DNA of 64,000 nucleotides, from assembly GCA_022749755.1 (NCBI GenBank), contig CM040452.1, positions 20,912,350 through 20,976,349 on the forward strand. Direction: 5' to 3'. Both the position numbers and the translations under genes were made by a program. The notes beneath the pieces were generated by a model. The model worked only from the letters and a program-made list of their open reading frames with translations, had not been told where the DNA came from and ran no database searches. Numbering within the stretch: position 1 is the first letter of the stretch; the number at the start of each line of letters is the position of its first letter. Positions 48,137 through 61,642 of the stretch are shown here, piece after piece. This DNA comes from Azadirachta indica (lineage: Eukaryota; Streptophyta; Magnoliopsida; Sapindales; Meliaceae).

Positions 48137-49624
48137 ATTAAGGAGAGAATAGAGACTAAGTGCTTATATGTGAAGCAAAATGGGGATAAACTCAATGCGT
48201 CTTGACGCACAAAAAGTTGTTAAAACACTAGAGGAAAATCAAGCAAGGCCTTGCTATATATGCTGAGCAAACGGAAGGGGATTCTACGTGCTTTTATAGG
48301 CAAGGCACGTACCTCTTTGCAATTTCCATAGACAACGTCTTAAATACAACTGTTTTAATAAAGTTATCCACAACAATAAATGTGTAATACAAGTACTAAA
48401 TTTTATTTTCTCGTTTCTATAATCATTGTGGTAATATTGATGTTTATAAAAAAAAAAAAAAAAAGGAAAATTTAAAGGTTATCATATCAAAAAGTCAATT
48501 TGCCGTGACTCTTCAGCTTGAATTATATCGTTTTTCATCTCATCACTAGGTCTATTGCCGATGAATCCTGAGCCTTACACTGAGATGACGAACTTGTCGT
48601 GCGGTGCTGAGGTTAAGTTAGACAATTTTGTTTATAAGATGTATCGGTTTGAAAAATATGTTTGTCACAATATAATAATAATTTATGCCACGTCAGTTTG
48701 ATTAGATATTAATACAATTAATAATTGCGTTAAATTTACGTCATGCTATGTCGTGCTCTAAATTTTTTTGGTTTTTAAGTTTTAAAATTTTTTAATTAAT
48801 TAAAATGACCTAATTATTTCTAAATTAAATTTTATATATTATTACAATACAATACAATAATTATGCAACTACTCTTTATGGTAAAGAGACTGTTGCATGG
48901 AACGAGTAAACTAAGCAAGACAAATTAAGAAGAGAATGAAAACTAAGTGCTTATATTTGAAGCAAAATGAGGATAAACCCATCATATTCGTGTCTTAACA
49001 TACAAAACTCGTTAAACACTTTAAGAAAATCAGGCAACACCCTGCTATGCTATGCAAATGGAAAGGGATTCAATGTGCTTTTATAAGGCACTTATCTCTT
49101 TGTATGGAAAACGTTTTTTCTAACACAATAAAATATGTAATAGAGCTACTAAATTGTGTTATCATGCTTCTTTGATCATTTTGGTAATATTGGTATTTAT
49201 AAATAAATAAATAAATAAATAAAGGTTACCAATATCAAAAAGTCAATTTGCCTTGACTTTTCAGCTTGAATATCGTTTTCATCTCATCATTGGGTCAATT
49301 GTTGTTGAATCTTGATTCTTATACTGCGAATGATGAACTTGTCTTGCTGAGATTAAGTAAGAAAACTTTGTTCATAAGATGGAACAGTTTGAAAAATGTG
49401 TTTCTCACAATACACAATATAATAGTAGTATGATGTCTTGTTAGTTTGATTAAAAAATCAATTAAATACAGACATAATTGAGACTACGTTAAATTTGCGT
49501 CATATTGTCATATTATGTGGTATCCTAAATTTATTTTTGGTTTTTAATTTTTAAATTTTTAATTAATTAAAATAATTTAATTGTTACTGTTTTAAATTTT
49601 ATATGCTATTACAATGCAATGGTT
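48098..49624. repeat. Tandem segmental duplication upstream of the RLP remnant
   Basis: Block 48098-48857 recurs, diverged, at about 48880-49624. Matching landmarks are AAAGAGACTG at 48101 and AAAGAGAC at 48883, CAAAAAGTCAATTTGCC at 48488 and 49236, and TTTTGGTTTTTAA near 48767 and 49536. The offset shrinks from 782 to 748 bases because of small indels. Each copy starts with the first codons of the RLP reading frame (minus strand) and extends into its promoter, so the second copy seems to be the head of a second, otherwise lost RLP gene. Confidence 0.75.
49199..49223 (+). repeat. (AAAT)n microsatellite
   Basis: About six AAAT units inside the second duplication copy; the first copy has a poly-A run at the matching place (about 48448-48465). 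Confidence 0.85.
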
Positions 49625-50800
49625 ATGTTTTATTTTTAGATATTTTAATTAATTATCCATGCGTTTGTATGGTTAATCTCATAAAGTTGATTTATTGAGT
49701 TTTTATATTTAAAATATGGATTCAACTCAAATTAGTATGAGCTCTTGTATCATGATTACTTGTTATTTTCGTGTTTCGTAGAAAAAAAAGGGTTTCTTGG
49801 GTCCATAATTTACATGCCAAATCTACTGTATGAGATTAATAGTAAAAAAGTAATAAGGGGGTTAATTTGTTGTTAAGTTTTTTAAGAATTGTTTTGAGTG
49901 CCAATAAGGCCAAATATTGGGGGTCTGAATATTATTTTCCCTCAGAATATAAACATAAAAAATTTGGACCTCCAACATTTAGGCCCATTAGATTTTTTGG
50001 GGATCTTACTTGGGCCAGGATTTGGAAATGATGAAGGCCCATAGGTTTAAGTTATGGAGTCATTGATTATTCAAATGGAAGGTGGGCAATGAATTTTCAT
50101 AAAATGTCAAATTTATTGTATCAGATATGACATTAATTGAAAGCAACGAAATTTCTTTCTACTAAATTTGTATGGTGAAAGAAATGTGGGGTAGCTTAAA
50201 TTCATGTAGTTGCATTATATTATTCAAAGACATTCTTTTAACTTTTAAGTGAGTAGATACTAACAATTAAAGATCTAAAGTATATAACTTTATTCTATGG
50301 TAATTAAAAGAACTAAATGTGTTTAAATGCAACAAAAATAGAAAATCCTTCCTTACTGAAATGATTATGCACTTCTAACAAATTTTTATTAATATTTGTA
50401 GATGATAAGTAATAACATAAGTCAAAAATATTCACTAATGCTTGTATAAAGCATTAAAACAACAATCAAAAAGCTTAAAGCATGAGCTAACAAATATTTG
50501 AAAAAAAAAAAAAAAAATTATATTTATTGACAAACATAAAAATAAGTTAAAACATCTCACATAAGAAGAAAAAAACAATTTCCTCAATAGTGGTAATTAG
50601 TAAGAGTTTAGTTGACACGTAGCAATTTACTAAACTTTTTTTAAACTACTATGAAAGCGGCAACACTAGATAACTCCAAAAAGAAAAAGGTAAGAAAAGG
50701 GTAAAGAGAAGCGGGTCCCAGCGGTATAATTGAGCAATTTGATTTATCCAAACCCTAATCCACTAAAAATGAAAACAAAGTAAATGATGTCAAAACTCTC
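49625..50800. other. AT-rich intergenic DNA
   Basis: A poly-A run (about 50501-50517) is the main feature. No gene is seen. After about 50790 a CT-rich leader of the DnaJ gene begins. Confidence 0.55.
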
Positions 50801-51518
50801 TCTTTCTTCTTCTGCAACTACAGGAATTCGTCACTCCTGTCTCTGCCTCTTATTCTCTTTCTTTCTTTAAGAAAACTTTTTTGTTACTTTCTTACTCGCT
50901 TTTTTCACGAGCTCTTCTCTGCTGCACAAAACTCGGAAAATAAACCTACGGTTTAGTTTTTCCCCTTCTATTTACCGTTTCTTCCCCAAATCCAATTCAC
51001 CCAAATCGATCTGTTTCATCTTCTGCCGGTCTTGTCTGTTCTGGGTTTTCTTTTTTTTTTTTTTTTCTTCTTTATCCTATTAGGTTGTTGGTTTCAGATT
51101 TCAGTCTAAAGAGAGTAGACATTGTGCGGGAAAGGGGAATATTTTATTCTCTTTCTTCAAAGATTTCTGCTTTTTGAAAACTTACTTGTGAAGCAATTTC
51201 GCGTTGAACGTGACTGAATTTAGTGTGGTTTCATTGCTCTGGACAGAGTAAATTATTCGTCACATGGGTACTCTGCTGCATCTTGTTTTTAGGAACTTTA
51301 TTAGCGAGAAACTTGTGATTTTGTTCAACATTTGTTTCATTTTGGTAGATCAAGCATGAGCTTTCGCTATGGGAAGTAGTTGCATTCATGATCTGCAATC
51401 AAATTTGTTAATCAATCCAGAGTTTTTTCGGATTCACATGGATAGTTATCGATAGCAACTCATATCAATTCCTAGAGATTTGTAGTTGTACTTAGTAGCT
51501 TCTCTTTTTATTACTGAT

Positions 51519-54500
51519 ATGGAAGATATTGGACTGGTGAAGCAAGGTTGGAAATGGCTGCAATCCCAGAAACATGCTTACTCGCGAGCGCGAACAGCAT
51601 TGGGTCGTTTCAGGGACAAAATGGGCGTGTTAATAGAGCGGCATTGGCCCATGGTGTGCGCCGGGTGCGCCAAATTGGCGATGCTTTTGTGCTTGTTCTT
51701 GGTTCACTGGAGGAATTCTATTGTAAGAGGTTTTCAATCATTAATCAAACTGGGTTCCCCTTCTTTGTTCGTTATAATGTGGAGCTGCTTTCTTAGTCTC
51801 ACCTCGATGTCTTGCTTGCTTTATGTGCTCCTGTGTATGGTATGTATTTGCATTTCTTTCTCTTGAAGTTCATGAGTTCTAATAGCTGGGCTACATGTTT
51901 GAATTATTGAATATACCATTTAGGGGTTTATTTCGGGGCTGCCATGACTGCTAATGGATCGCTGAATTAATGTTAGTAAGTTAGTTCGATTTGTAGAAAA
52001 GAAATAAATAAATAAAGAATAATGCGATGAGCAGTATTTGATATTACATAAGGACGAGGCTCTTTTTTCTTTTCGTAATTGATCTCTCACAAGTACAGTT
52101 GGGGTCCCAACCACCTGTATTTAACATCGAGAGTGAAAAAGTGGAAGCAATTTAGTTAGGTTGGCCATTTTAGGGCTTGAAATCTTATGATTCTTTTCCC
52201 TTTTTTGCTTATTCATCTCTTATGTAATTTATAGGTGCAAAAGTAAAATTTTTGCTGTTTTTTAAGTAATTTTGTTTTGTTATGTCTTTTTGGCCTTCCG
52301 GATTAGTTTTGAGAAGCACCCACCGACTTGTTTCCTGTTACAATTGCATGATGTCATAATAGGCATTCTTGTATTTGAAAATTGAGTATCCTAAGTGATG
52401 TGGACTGGAAATCCTGGGTAAACTCTGGTGATAAAGTTGTTTAAACCATCTGTATGTTCTTTCAGTTAGGTTCAGTGCTCCCTTCAACATATTTCAGGGC
52501 TTTGCTCATTGCCTATTCTTTTCTCCCTGCTATATTTATTTGTTGGATACATGCTAGCTCAGTCCACTGAGAGAGCCAACAATTGATACTGTTCGAAGAA
52601 TTTATATAATTTATTTCAAGCATTTTGCTCAAGAGCTGTCTGAACTAGAAACTCCAAAATGAAGCAGAAATCTGGGAACTAAGAGCACACATATAATACT
52701 TTATTTGAATTCTTGGTTTCAAAAGTTAACTCCCTCTTTTTCCTTCTAATTGAGTGAATTTCACTTTTACTCTATTCAACCTCCAATTTAGTCAAAACCA
52801 CAATACTGTACCTCATGTTACCTTTTTCTTGGTTGAAAACTTTTCATCTGCTTTTTGCACCTCTCACCTTCAATATTTTCATGCATTTTAATTTGTTAAC
52901 TATTTAGAATTTACAGTTCTTTTAATGAAAGTTGGTGTGGAACTTAATGGTGAAGTAAAAACTTCTTAGTGGTGATGACAGTGTGCCAACTTCAATGGCA
53001 CTTCAGCTGCAAAAGGCTTGCTCATTTGTGACCATCAAAGCAAATATCTTACCTTTTAAAGTGGGCAATGTTAATAATGCAACTAACATTTCCATCCAAT
53101 GATCCAGGGAGCTGCTGGAGCTGCTGTTCGGTACTTGGGTTATACACCTGGGCTTTTTATTGTAGGAATGTTTGCTATTTTGGTCTTATGGATGTTTGCT
53201 AACTTTTGGATAGCGGGAACATTGTTTATAGTTGGAGGTATGGCTAGGTTTCTTGGCCCTTTGACTTTGTGATTGTTAATTTTAGTAACACAATATGTTA
53301 TGCTTTTATATGTTTCACTGTTTTCTTTGTGCCTAATAGCTTTATTTATTGGAATGCATTGAGGATGTTTTTGCTGTGTAGCATGTGAAATGGGTTAGTG
53401 TGTAAAAACAAGGTTGACTTAAATATTTTTCTGCATTCTGTTTGTAATTGGTAGTAAATTGGCTATCAGTGTGAATCATATTTTTGTGCTATCGGTTGCT
53501 TTTTTTTCATTTGGTCTTGAATAAGCAAATAGTTCTCAAGATTTTGATTCTAGATTCTGAAGTCTTTATACATTTCTAACATATCTAGAAATGTTCAATT
53601 TGTCACAGAGCAATAGCTGTTAGGAAATATCACAAGACTCAAGTACAATTGTTTCAATTTCAGAACTTTGTGCAATGAAAGCATTTAAATGTTAGCTTTT
53701 TGCAATGAGTATGATGTATCTGGCTATCTGCATATATGTATGGGCATGAGTGCAAACCTTGTTCACTACTGAAGATTTTGCATGGGTTTGTTGCTATTGG
53801 TAACAGAGATACTTGAGAGTAGTAATTGTCATAAAATGTTTAAAAGTGGCAAAAGTAAATTTTCAGGTGGTTGTCTGGCAAGTTAAGGCTTGTTCATGTA
53901 GATACTCCTTTGTCCTTGTGCTCAATTTCTAGATCTAATGAAAATTCTTTATTGTGCAACTGCAGGCTATCTGTTTTCCCTAAATCATGCACGGTTGGTT
54001 GTTTTAATGGCAACTGTTTATGCTCTATATTGTGTAAAAGTTCGAGTTGGATGGTTCGGTGTCTTCCTCTCAATAAACCTTGCATTTCTCTCCAACGATT
54101 TGTGGAATTATTTGCTTCAATTATGTGACAATGTAAGTGAAAACTCACACTTTGAGGAGCAGAAAGAACCAGAAACAGCCACTGAAGATGAGTTCGCTGG
54201 AGGGTGTGAATACTCTATTCCTACTGAAGAACCTGAAAAGTTGCACTCTTGCAAATCATCTAGCAAGTCAGCTGCTACTTCTTCTGTTATTAATAACCAA
54301 AAAGAGTCTTCCTCTAGCAAGGTTGTTAAAGAAGAAACAAATTCAATTGACGAGATGAAAAGGATATTGAATAGTGTGGACCATTATGAAATATTGGGGT
54401 TTCCTCGCCACAAAAAAATTGATGCTACGGTTATGAAAAAGGAATATCGAAAGAAGGTATATCTAGCTTTTGGTGATGGAGTCATATTCATTTTTGAACT

Positions 54501-56422
54501 TTTTTCCCAGGAAGAAATGGAATACCTTCTAATTTAATCTGTTCAGTTAGCTCTTGATCCAAATTTAAGCTCTAACTCGCCCTCTCGGCATGCAAGGCAT
54601 GTGGATCAAACATAACAATAACTGCAAATGCAATTTATTATCATTGGGATTCAAATAGCAGGGCACTTGGTCAAACTGGCTCTAATACTATATTAAGTTA
54701 CCACTTGACCTGAAAGCTTGAACCTTAATATAGTTAAATTAATGAACATGGGGTATGCTGTGAAATGGATCACATTGTTTGTTGACACACAACCCTTCCT
54801 TATTAGGGGAGAAATCTTCATCTAGTTCTGGGAGTATATGTGTACTCATGAACATGCTCTTACTGATTTCCGTCAATTCTATTTTGTGCAGGCCATGCTT
54901 GTCCATCCTGATAAAAATATGGGAAGTCCTTTAGCTAGTGAATCCTTTAAGAAACTCCAATGTGCTTACGAGGTATTCAACTTAACATGAAAGATACTTC
55001 TAATGCCAAAATTTTTGGTTACATCTTGTGTATGAACAATGCAAAATATCAGTTATGTGAAGCATGCAGATTGCAGTGGTGCTGGTCCCTTGTGCTACTC
55101 ACAATGGGTGTAAATTTGTAGGTTCTTTCTGACTGGACAAAAAAGAGAGATTATGATGAGCAATTGAGAAAGGAAGAATCTAGGACTCGAAGTGTCTGTC
55201 AGAAGTCTTATGGTGGTTCACGACAGGTAATCTTTTAGGTGGTGTTTTTTTTTTCCTCTTTTTTCGCTATTTTTTCTGATTTATTTTCAAGCTCCAGAGT
55301 ATTTATGCTACAATTTTGTCTCTCCATGAAGTTCTTGGGGTGAAAACTTTAAAAATGTTTATGATTAAAAATACACTAGAACTTTGTGCAGTCTTCTTCT
55401 TCCCATCACTATATTGCTTCGGGTTTCTCAATTTGACCAATGCAGATTGCTGAGTCAATTTGCTGATGACAAGTTGTGAAACCATTGAGAAAGTTTTTTA
55501 AAACCTAAAATGTTTTCTCGAGCAGGATATTCCGGATTATTGTGCTGAGGAGTCAAGGCGCATACAGTGCACTAAGTGTGGCAATTCTCATATTTGGGTT
55601 TGCACCAATAGGAGTAAAGCCAAGGCAAGATGGTGTCAGGTCAGTCTTTCTGATACTGCTTGGTCAATATTCACTCCCAATCTTTCTGCTGTTATGAATT
55701 CATGGATAATTTGTTCTGCTTCTGGCTTCAGGACTGCTGTCAATATCATCAAGCGAAAGATGGGGATGGATGGGTTGAATACCGAGGCTCGTTGGTCTTT
55801 GATCGGCCACAAAAGGTGCATTCAATAATGGGATTTGTTTGATATGCAATTATTAACTAATTTGGTTTGACATGATGTACTTTTGAACTCTGAAAGAGAG
55901 GAAAACTATTCTGATATGGAATGGCGGAGACTTCTAATATATTACTAATTTTTCGAATGCTCCTAATGCAATTTTATTTTATGACTTTCAGGTTGAAATA
56001 CCTCGAGCTTTTGTTTGTGCCGAAAGCAAAATCTTTGATGTGTCAGAATGGGCTATTTGCCAGGTCAGTAGTTTGTTTCGGAAGCCTTCATGAGTAAGTT
56101 CTATCTTACAATGATCATTTAATGAAAAATATTCAATTTCATCTCCTTGCAGGGCATGGCATGTAGGCCTAACACGCATAGACCAAGCTTCCATGTAAAC
56201 ATGGTTGGTTTGGAGAAGACACAACGATCGTATTCAAGCAGATTCCCTTGGGATTTGGATGCAGAGATGATGGATGATGATGAGGAAGAATTTGAGCTCT
56301 GGCTTCAGCAGGCTTTGGCCTCTGGCCTCTTTTGTGAAACATCCAAACGCAGAAAGAGCTGGAGTCCATTCAAGTTGCATCAGAAGAAAGGGAAGAAGCA
56401 ATGGCGAAGATCATCAACCTAG
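51519..56422 (+). CDS. Membrane-anchored DnaJ (J-domain) protein with zinc ribbon
   Basis: Nine exons: 51519-51839, 53108-53237, 53966-54456, 54892-54972, 55122-55226, 55526-55639, 55732-55815, 55992-56063 and 56153-56422. They join in frame to 555 residues. About four hydrophobic segments lie between residues 50 and 185 (LAMLLCLFLV, VIMWSCFLSLTSMSCLLYVLL, IVGMFAILVLWMFANFWIAG, LVVLMATVYALYCV). A Ser/Glu-rich linker leads to a J domain (about 288-360) with DHYEILGF and the HPD motif at 319-321, which stimulates Hsp70. After it comes a Cys2-Cys2 zinc-ribbon-like segment (C391, C394, C413, C416) and a basic C-terminus. It resembles Arabidopsis At1g79030/At1g16680 from memory, and is probably in the ER or another endomembrane. 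I chose MEDIG as start because it is the first ATG in frame. Confidence 0.92.
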
Positions 56423-57630
56423 ATGACTTTTGAGTGAAGGGTTTACGAAAGTTTTATTGTCCTTCACGAGACTAAAGATTCCCGTGCTTGGGAGACAGAA
56501 TGAAGGAGAGGGGGTTTTGACGTGACACCACAGACTGTTTCACCAACGAAATTTGTTGGATGAACCAGGCAAAGATGATGAGAAAAGTTTTCAAACATAG
56601 TTTTAGGGCATTTTCAGGCATAAAAGCTGAGCAGCCCTGATTGCAGATGTGGCCTACTTGAGTTCAATCAAATCTGTCTTTGTGATATGAAAGCAACCCA
56701 ATTTGGGTTCAATCTTCGACCTTCAATCTTTGTACATAGTTCTGTCAATAATTTTCTTATATGCTTTTAACATCTTATTTGCCGTCATCTGGTAAATATT
56801 ACTACTACGTAATTCCTAAGATGTATTAATTATTCTCCTCTTTCCCGTACTTCTCTTATTTGTGCCTTGAGTTGCTGAAAGCTTCTATAGTTGGAATCTT
56901 CTTACAGTTAAATGATATTACATTAGCGAAGTATTTACACAAATTCATCCATAAAATAACGTGACTTTGATATAATTAGATGAAAAAAATAAGTAAATTA
57001 GGTAATATAATAAATGAGAATAATTATAGTTATATGGTGATGGTATTATTTGTTTTTATTTTTTTTATACAATCATTTAGAGGCTTTTTAATTGTGATTA
57101 GTTATAGGTAACTTATGCTTACGAATTTTTTAATATAATTTTATTAAATTATATTAAAAAGAATTTTACCTGTAAAGAGAAAAATATTTATTATCCTTCT
57201 AATTTTTAAATTAATATTTTTTTTATTTTTTATACTTTTTAATATCTCATCAATTTTTCACTCTTATTTTTTTTATTTTATTTATCGGTTTAATTAATTT
57301 ATATAATAATAAAATTAAAATATATTAAAAATATTAAAAAAATTAAAATTAAAAATAATAAAATATTAAAAAATATTAAAAAAAAAAAACCAAATATTAA
57401 CTAAAAAATCAAAAATAACGAACTGGGGCCTGTAAACTACAATGGCAGTAGCCAAGGCAAAGCAGTACCGGTACGACAATAATATGGAACCAATAATAAT
57501 TTGACAAAACTCGAATTCCTATTGGCTGAAACGCGTCACTAACAAGAGCCGATCTTGCATTAGTGCAAGTTATGGTAACGTCTATTATATCCACTCGCGA
57601 AATAGACAGATTCTGTACCACGGGCTTCAT
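56423..57630. other. Intergenic DNA between the DnaJ and ERO1 genes
   Basis: 3' region of the DnaJ gene, then a very AT-rich block (about 57050-57410) rich in TTAAA runs. No gene is seen. Confidence 0.55.
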
Positions 57631-57636
57631 TTATCT

Positions 57637-57645
57637 GACACGTGT
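57637..57645 (+). promoter_or_regulatory. G-box-like element in the ERO1 promoter
   Basis: GACACGTGT contains the core CACGTG (57639-57644), about 260 bases upstream of the ERO1 start codon. ER-stress bZIP factors bind ACGT cores, so a role in unfolded-protein control is possible, but I did not find a canonical ERSE (CCAAT-N9/10-CACG). Confidence 0.4.
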
Positions 57646-57901
57646 AAAATTCCCAAGTTTCATTTGTAGACTGACGGTTCGCGTGATTCGCCGCGAGTAA
57701 GCAACAGCAAATGCAAATTCACTTTTAATTTCTTTGGTTTCCTTAACTGTTGACAAAAAAAATAAAATAAATAAAAAATAAAAAACCGAGGGAAGGCGCG
57801 TACGTGTTCTGAATCAGTCTGCCGCTGTCGACATTCCCAAACCCATACATAAAATCGTGGGTATTGAATTTGACATTGTTGTATCAATTTTGAATCTTGA
57901 A

Positions 57902-60900
57902 ATGGAGAAGAGGAAGCAGAAGAGTGAAATTGGTAGTGAAGAAGTGGAGAAGAAGAAGATGAAGGGATGGAGATGGACAGTATGGGCTGTGATCACGGTG
58001 TTGTTGGCGACGGCGGCAAACACGAGGACAGCCTCTAAGATTGCAGCTCACTTCGTCAACAATCTGAATACTTGTCACTGTCCTTCGCAGGTCATTCAGA
58101 TTCATTTTCATTTTCCAAAACTAAAAAAAATATTGTTTTTAAGACTGTTATTGCCTTTGGCAATGTTTTTAAAATGTTAATTTTCAAAATTATTTTTAGA
58201 AATAAAAGTGATTTTTGATTTGTTTGTTAAAACGAGGAAAGTGGTCATTTTTAAAGAAAAATTTGTTTGTGTTTTAAAAAACATGTTTTTTCAGCTATAA
58301 TTTTGAGAACAGTTATTTTTGCTTTGAAAAACAAGTTTTACGTGTAACCAAACGTTTTCTACTGCTTTTTGTTTTCCACAATGAGAAACAGGTTTTGACC
58401 ATGCATTCAATCAGCCACAAAGTAAGATTTTTTCTGTCTTGGTTAATTGAAATTAAATTGTGATTGTTTTTCTACAGGATTCAGGGAAATATAAGGGGAT
58501 GATTGAGGATTGCTGTTGTGATTATGAAACCGTAGACAGTGTTAATGGAGAAGTGTTACATCCTCTTCTACAAGAACTTGTTACAACGCCATTTTTCCGA
58601 TATTTCAAGGTTTGTTATGCCTTGTTATTTATCTCACATTTAATAAATTTGAGCTAAACAAGAATTGTTCACAATTCTGTTGTAGTGCAGATGGAAAGCT
58701 TAGGCTTTATCCACTGACATGAAAATAAAATGTTTCTTCTACATTGTGGTTTAAAAACAATTTTTTTGCAATGCTATAATCATGCATGTTTGTTTTTACT
58801 GTTTGTTCTTTTTGGATATGATATACTTGTTTTGTTTGTAGGTTAAGCTATGGTGTGACTGTCCCTTCTGGCCTGACGATGGTATGTGCAGGTTGCGTGA
58901 TTGCAGTGTCTGTGAATGTCCAGAAAATGAATTTCCAGAACCTTTTAAGAAGCCATTCCGTCGTGGCCTTCCATCAGATGATCTAATGTGTCAAGAGGGA
59001 AAACCACAGGCAACTGTGGACCGCACACTGGACAATAGAGCCTTTAGAGGCTGGATAGAGACAGATAATCCATGGACAAACGATGACGAGACTGATAATG
59101 GTACTGCTACTTTTCTGACTATCATACTTCATATTGTTATCTTGTTATTTAATTTTGGAGATCTTATCTGTTGCATCCTAGTGTTCACTGTTAGTTCAGG
59201 AGCTTTCTCTCAGTGGCAAGACTGTTGCCAAACCAGGGTTGGAAAGAAAAATTTTAAGATTTTTGCATATATCAAAAGAACTTAGTATTTCAGCATTTTC
59301 ACAGTTAACTATTTCCATTTTGCTTACTGTCTGTGTCAAAAAACAGGTTATATTTGAGAGAACCGTGCAGAGATTGACAAATAAAATTTGAATTTGCAGG
59401 TGAGATGACATATGTAAATCTTTTACTAAATCCGGAACGTTACACTGGTTATGCTGGTCCATCAGCTAGGAGGATATGGGATGCTGTTTATTCAGAGAAT
59501 TGTCCAAAATGTGAGTTGATCTCTATATAACTTTGTTATAAATTATATTATGCAGTGAATTAGAAAATGTCATGACTTATGTGTTTACTGTTTATCAGCA
59601 TAACTTCCATACTAACTTCCATATGCCTTTTTTGTTTTAACAATTTCGCTTCTGTGTACATATATTCTTGGGTCACTAAGGTGACCTTAGTGTGGGGTTC
59701 TGTTATTTACTGCTCAAGACGTTATGCCATTCTTTGTTTCTCTCTTCTTTTCTTCTTTAAATATTTCCAGCTAATCCCATGTGTGAGGCCAAACCTTTGA
59801 TGCAGATTCATCAGGGGAGATATGTCAGGAGAAAAAAGTTTTGTACAAACTAATATCTGGTCTTCACTCCTCAATCTCCATTCACATAGCTGCTGATTAT
59901 CTTCTTGATGAAAGTACCAATATGGTAAGCCTCCTATGTTGTACCATTGACCCTTTATCATATTCTCCAATTTCAACTATTGGTTTGTATATGCTATGAG
60001 AGGGAATCACTCCGAGTTAATAGGCTATCTTTTCAGGTGTTTTCCAGCATCATCTATATTTGTACTCTGTGTTATTATTCAGTGATCCTTAATCACATCT
60101 TTGATGAGAATTTTACATGAACAAATTCCTTTAAAAATATGAAGGCAAAAATGATCTACAGTGTCAACCTTGCTTTCAGGATTGCACCAACAGAAGATCA
60201 AGCTTGTACCTAGATTTCTTGTTTCCATTCTTTATTGGACTACTTGAATGCCCTCATAGTGGTTTCTGTTGTTATACTTTCTATGTACTTGGTTTATGCC
60301 CCTGGTGTTTCAAATAAAATTGACTCTGGTATGGAAAAATTAAAATGAAAGAAAAAGAATAAAATTATGGATGTTCTATTTGTTGGATGATTTGTATTGA
60401 TAACTGGATGAGGTATGCATAAGGTATGTTTAAAGGACAATGTTATACCAAGCCAAAATAGAAACTGCATAGGTTTTCTATGTGCATAGCAAATTGATTG
60501 GGATCTGACGCATTCTTTGTGAAATTCCAGTGGGGTCAAAATCTGGAATTGATGTATGATCGTGTTTTAAGATATCAGGATCGTGTAAGAAACTTGTACT
60601 TCACATTCCTTTTCGTTCTTCGTGCAGTGACTAAAGTGAGTATTTCTTGCATTCAGTAGTTCCAAATATTTCTGTCTTCTATATTTGCCTATTCCTGAGA
60701 TTATTGGTTTTTCTTGTTTGTATCTGAATCGTGTAACAGGCAACAGATTACTTGGAGCAGGCTGAATATGATACTGGTAACCATGCAGAGGACCTGAAAA
60801 CACTGTCCTTAATTAAGCAGCTATTATACAATCCTAAACTACGAGCTGCATGTCCTCTACCATTTGATGAAGCTAAGTTGTGGCAAGGTCAAAGTGGGCC

Positions 60901-61642
60901 TGAACTGAAGCAGCAGATTCAAAAGCAATTCAGGAATATCAGGTTTCTCTGAGAGCCTCAACTTCATTAATATTAAAACTCTACATATATCCATCTGTTT
61001 TCATGCGGCCAGAAATCGACCATGCTTTTTATCTCTGCAAAACTGAACACTTTTGTAAAATATTTATCATTTTACAGCACAGCATCCATAATTCTATTCC
61101 CTGTTGAAGCTGAAAGTGGGTGTTTTTGTTATTAATATCCTTCTGAATGTTTTGATTTTGAGTTATTGTATTTGCCTATTACATTTGTTGCAGTGCGTTG
61201 ATGGATTGTGTTGGCTGTGAGAAGTGTAGACTTTGGGGAAAACTTCAGGTTCTTGGTCTTGGTACTGCATTGAAGATCCTTTTTTCTGTTGATGGTCAAA
61301 ATCACGCGTCTCAACCTGTGAGTTCTTTTACTTACAATTTCAATTTAGTTTCATGTTTTCCTTTGTGCCTGAACATTTTTCGATTGGTAGTTGATAGCTT
61401 CACTGAATTTGAGTATACCCATTTCTTTTTCCCATTCATTGCTGGTTTAGCAGCTGCAGCTGCAACGTAATGAAGTGATTGCTCTAGTGAATCTGCTGAA
61501 TCGACTCTCAGAATCTGTCAAATTTGTGCATGAAATGGGCCCTTCAATCGAAAAGATCATGGAAAAACAGATATCTGATCCTTCTGCACTGACATTTAGC
61601 TTATGGAAGAGAATACCGGAGTCAGTGCTCACACTTTGGTAA
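57902..61642 (+). CDS. ERO1: Endoplasmic oxidoreductin ERO1
   Basis: Nine exons: 57902-58090, 58478-58609, 58842-59100, 59400-59510, 59806-59924, 60531-60635, 60740-60942, 61194-61317 and 61454-61642. They join in frame to 476 residues. A basic N-terminus and one membrane helix (about 38-54, [17 protein letters not shown]) anchor it in the ER. The shuttle cysteines C123-x4-C128 lie within [12 protein letters not shown], and the FAD-proximal active site CVGCEKC (C378, C381, C384) is intact; [19 protein letters not shown] and KLWGKLQ-type blocks are conserved. ERO1 passes electrons from protein disulfide isomerase to oxygen through FAD and so drives disulfide formation. Size and sequence match plant AERO1. 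The end, ESVLTLW, runs into a stop 22 codons after the conserved part, and an exon-like segment follows at 61716-61779. Confidence 0.95.
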
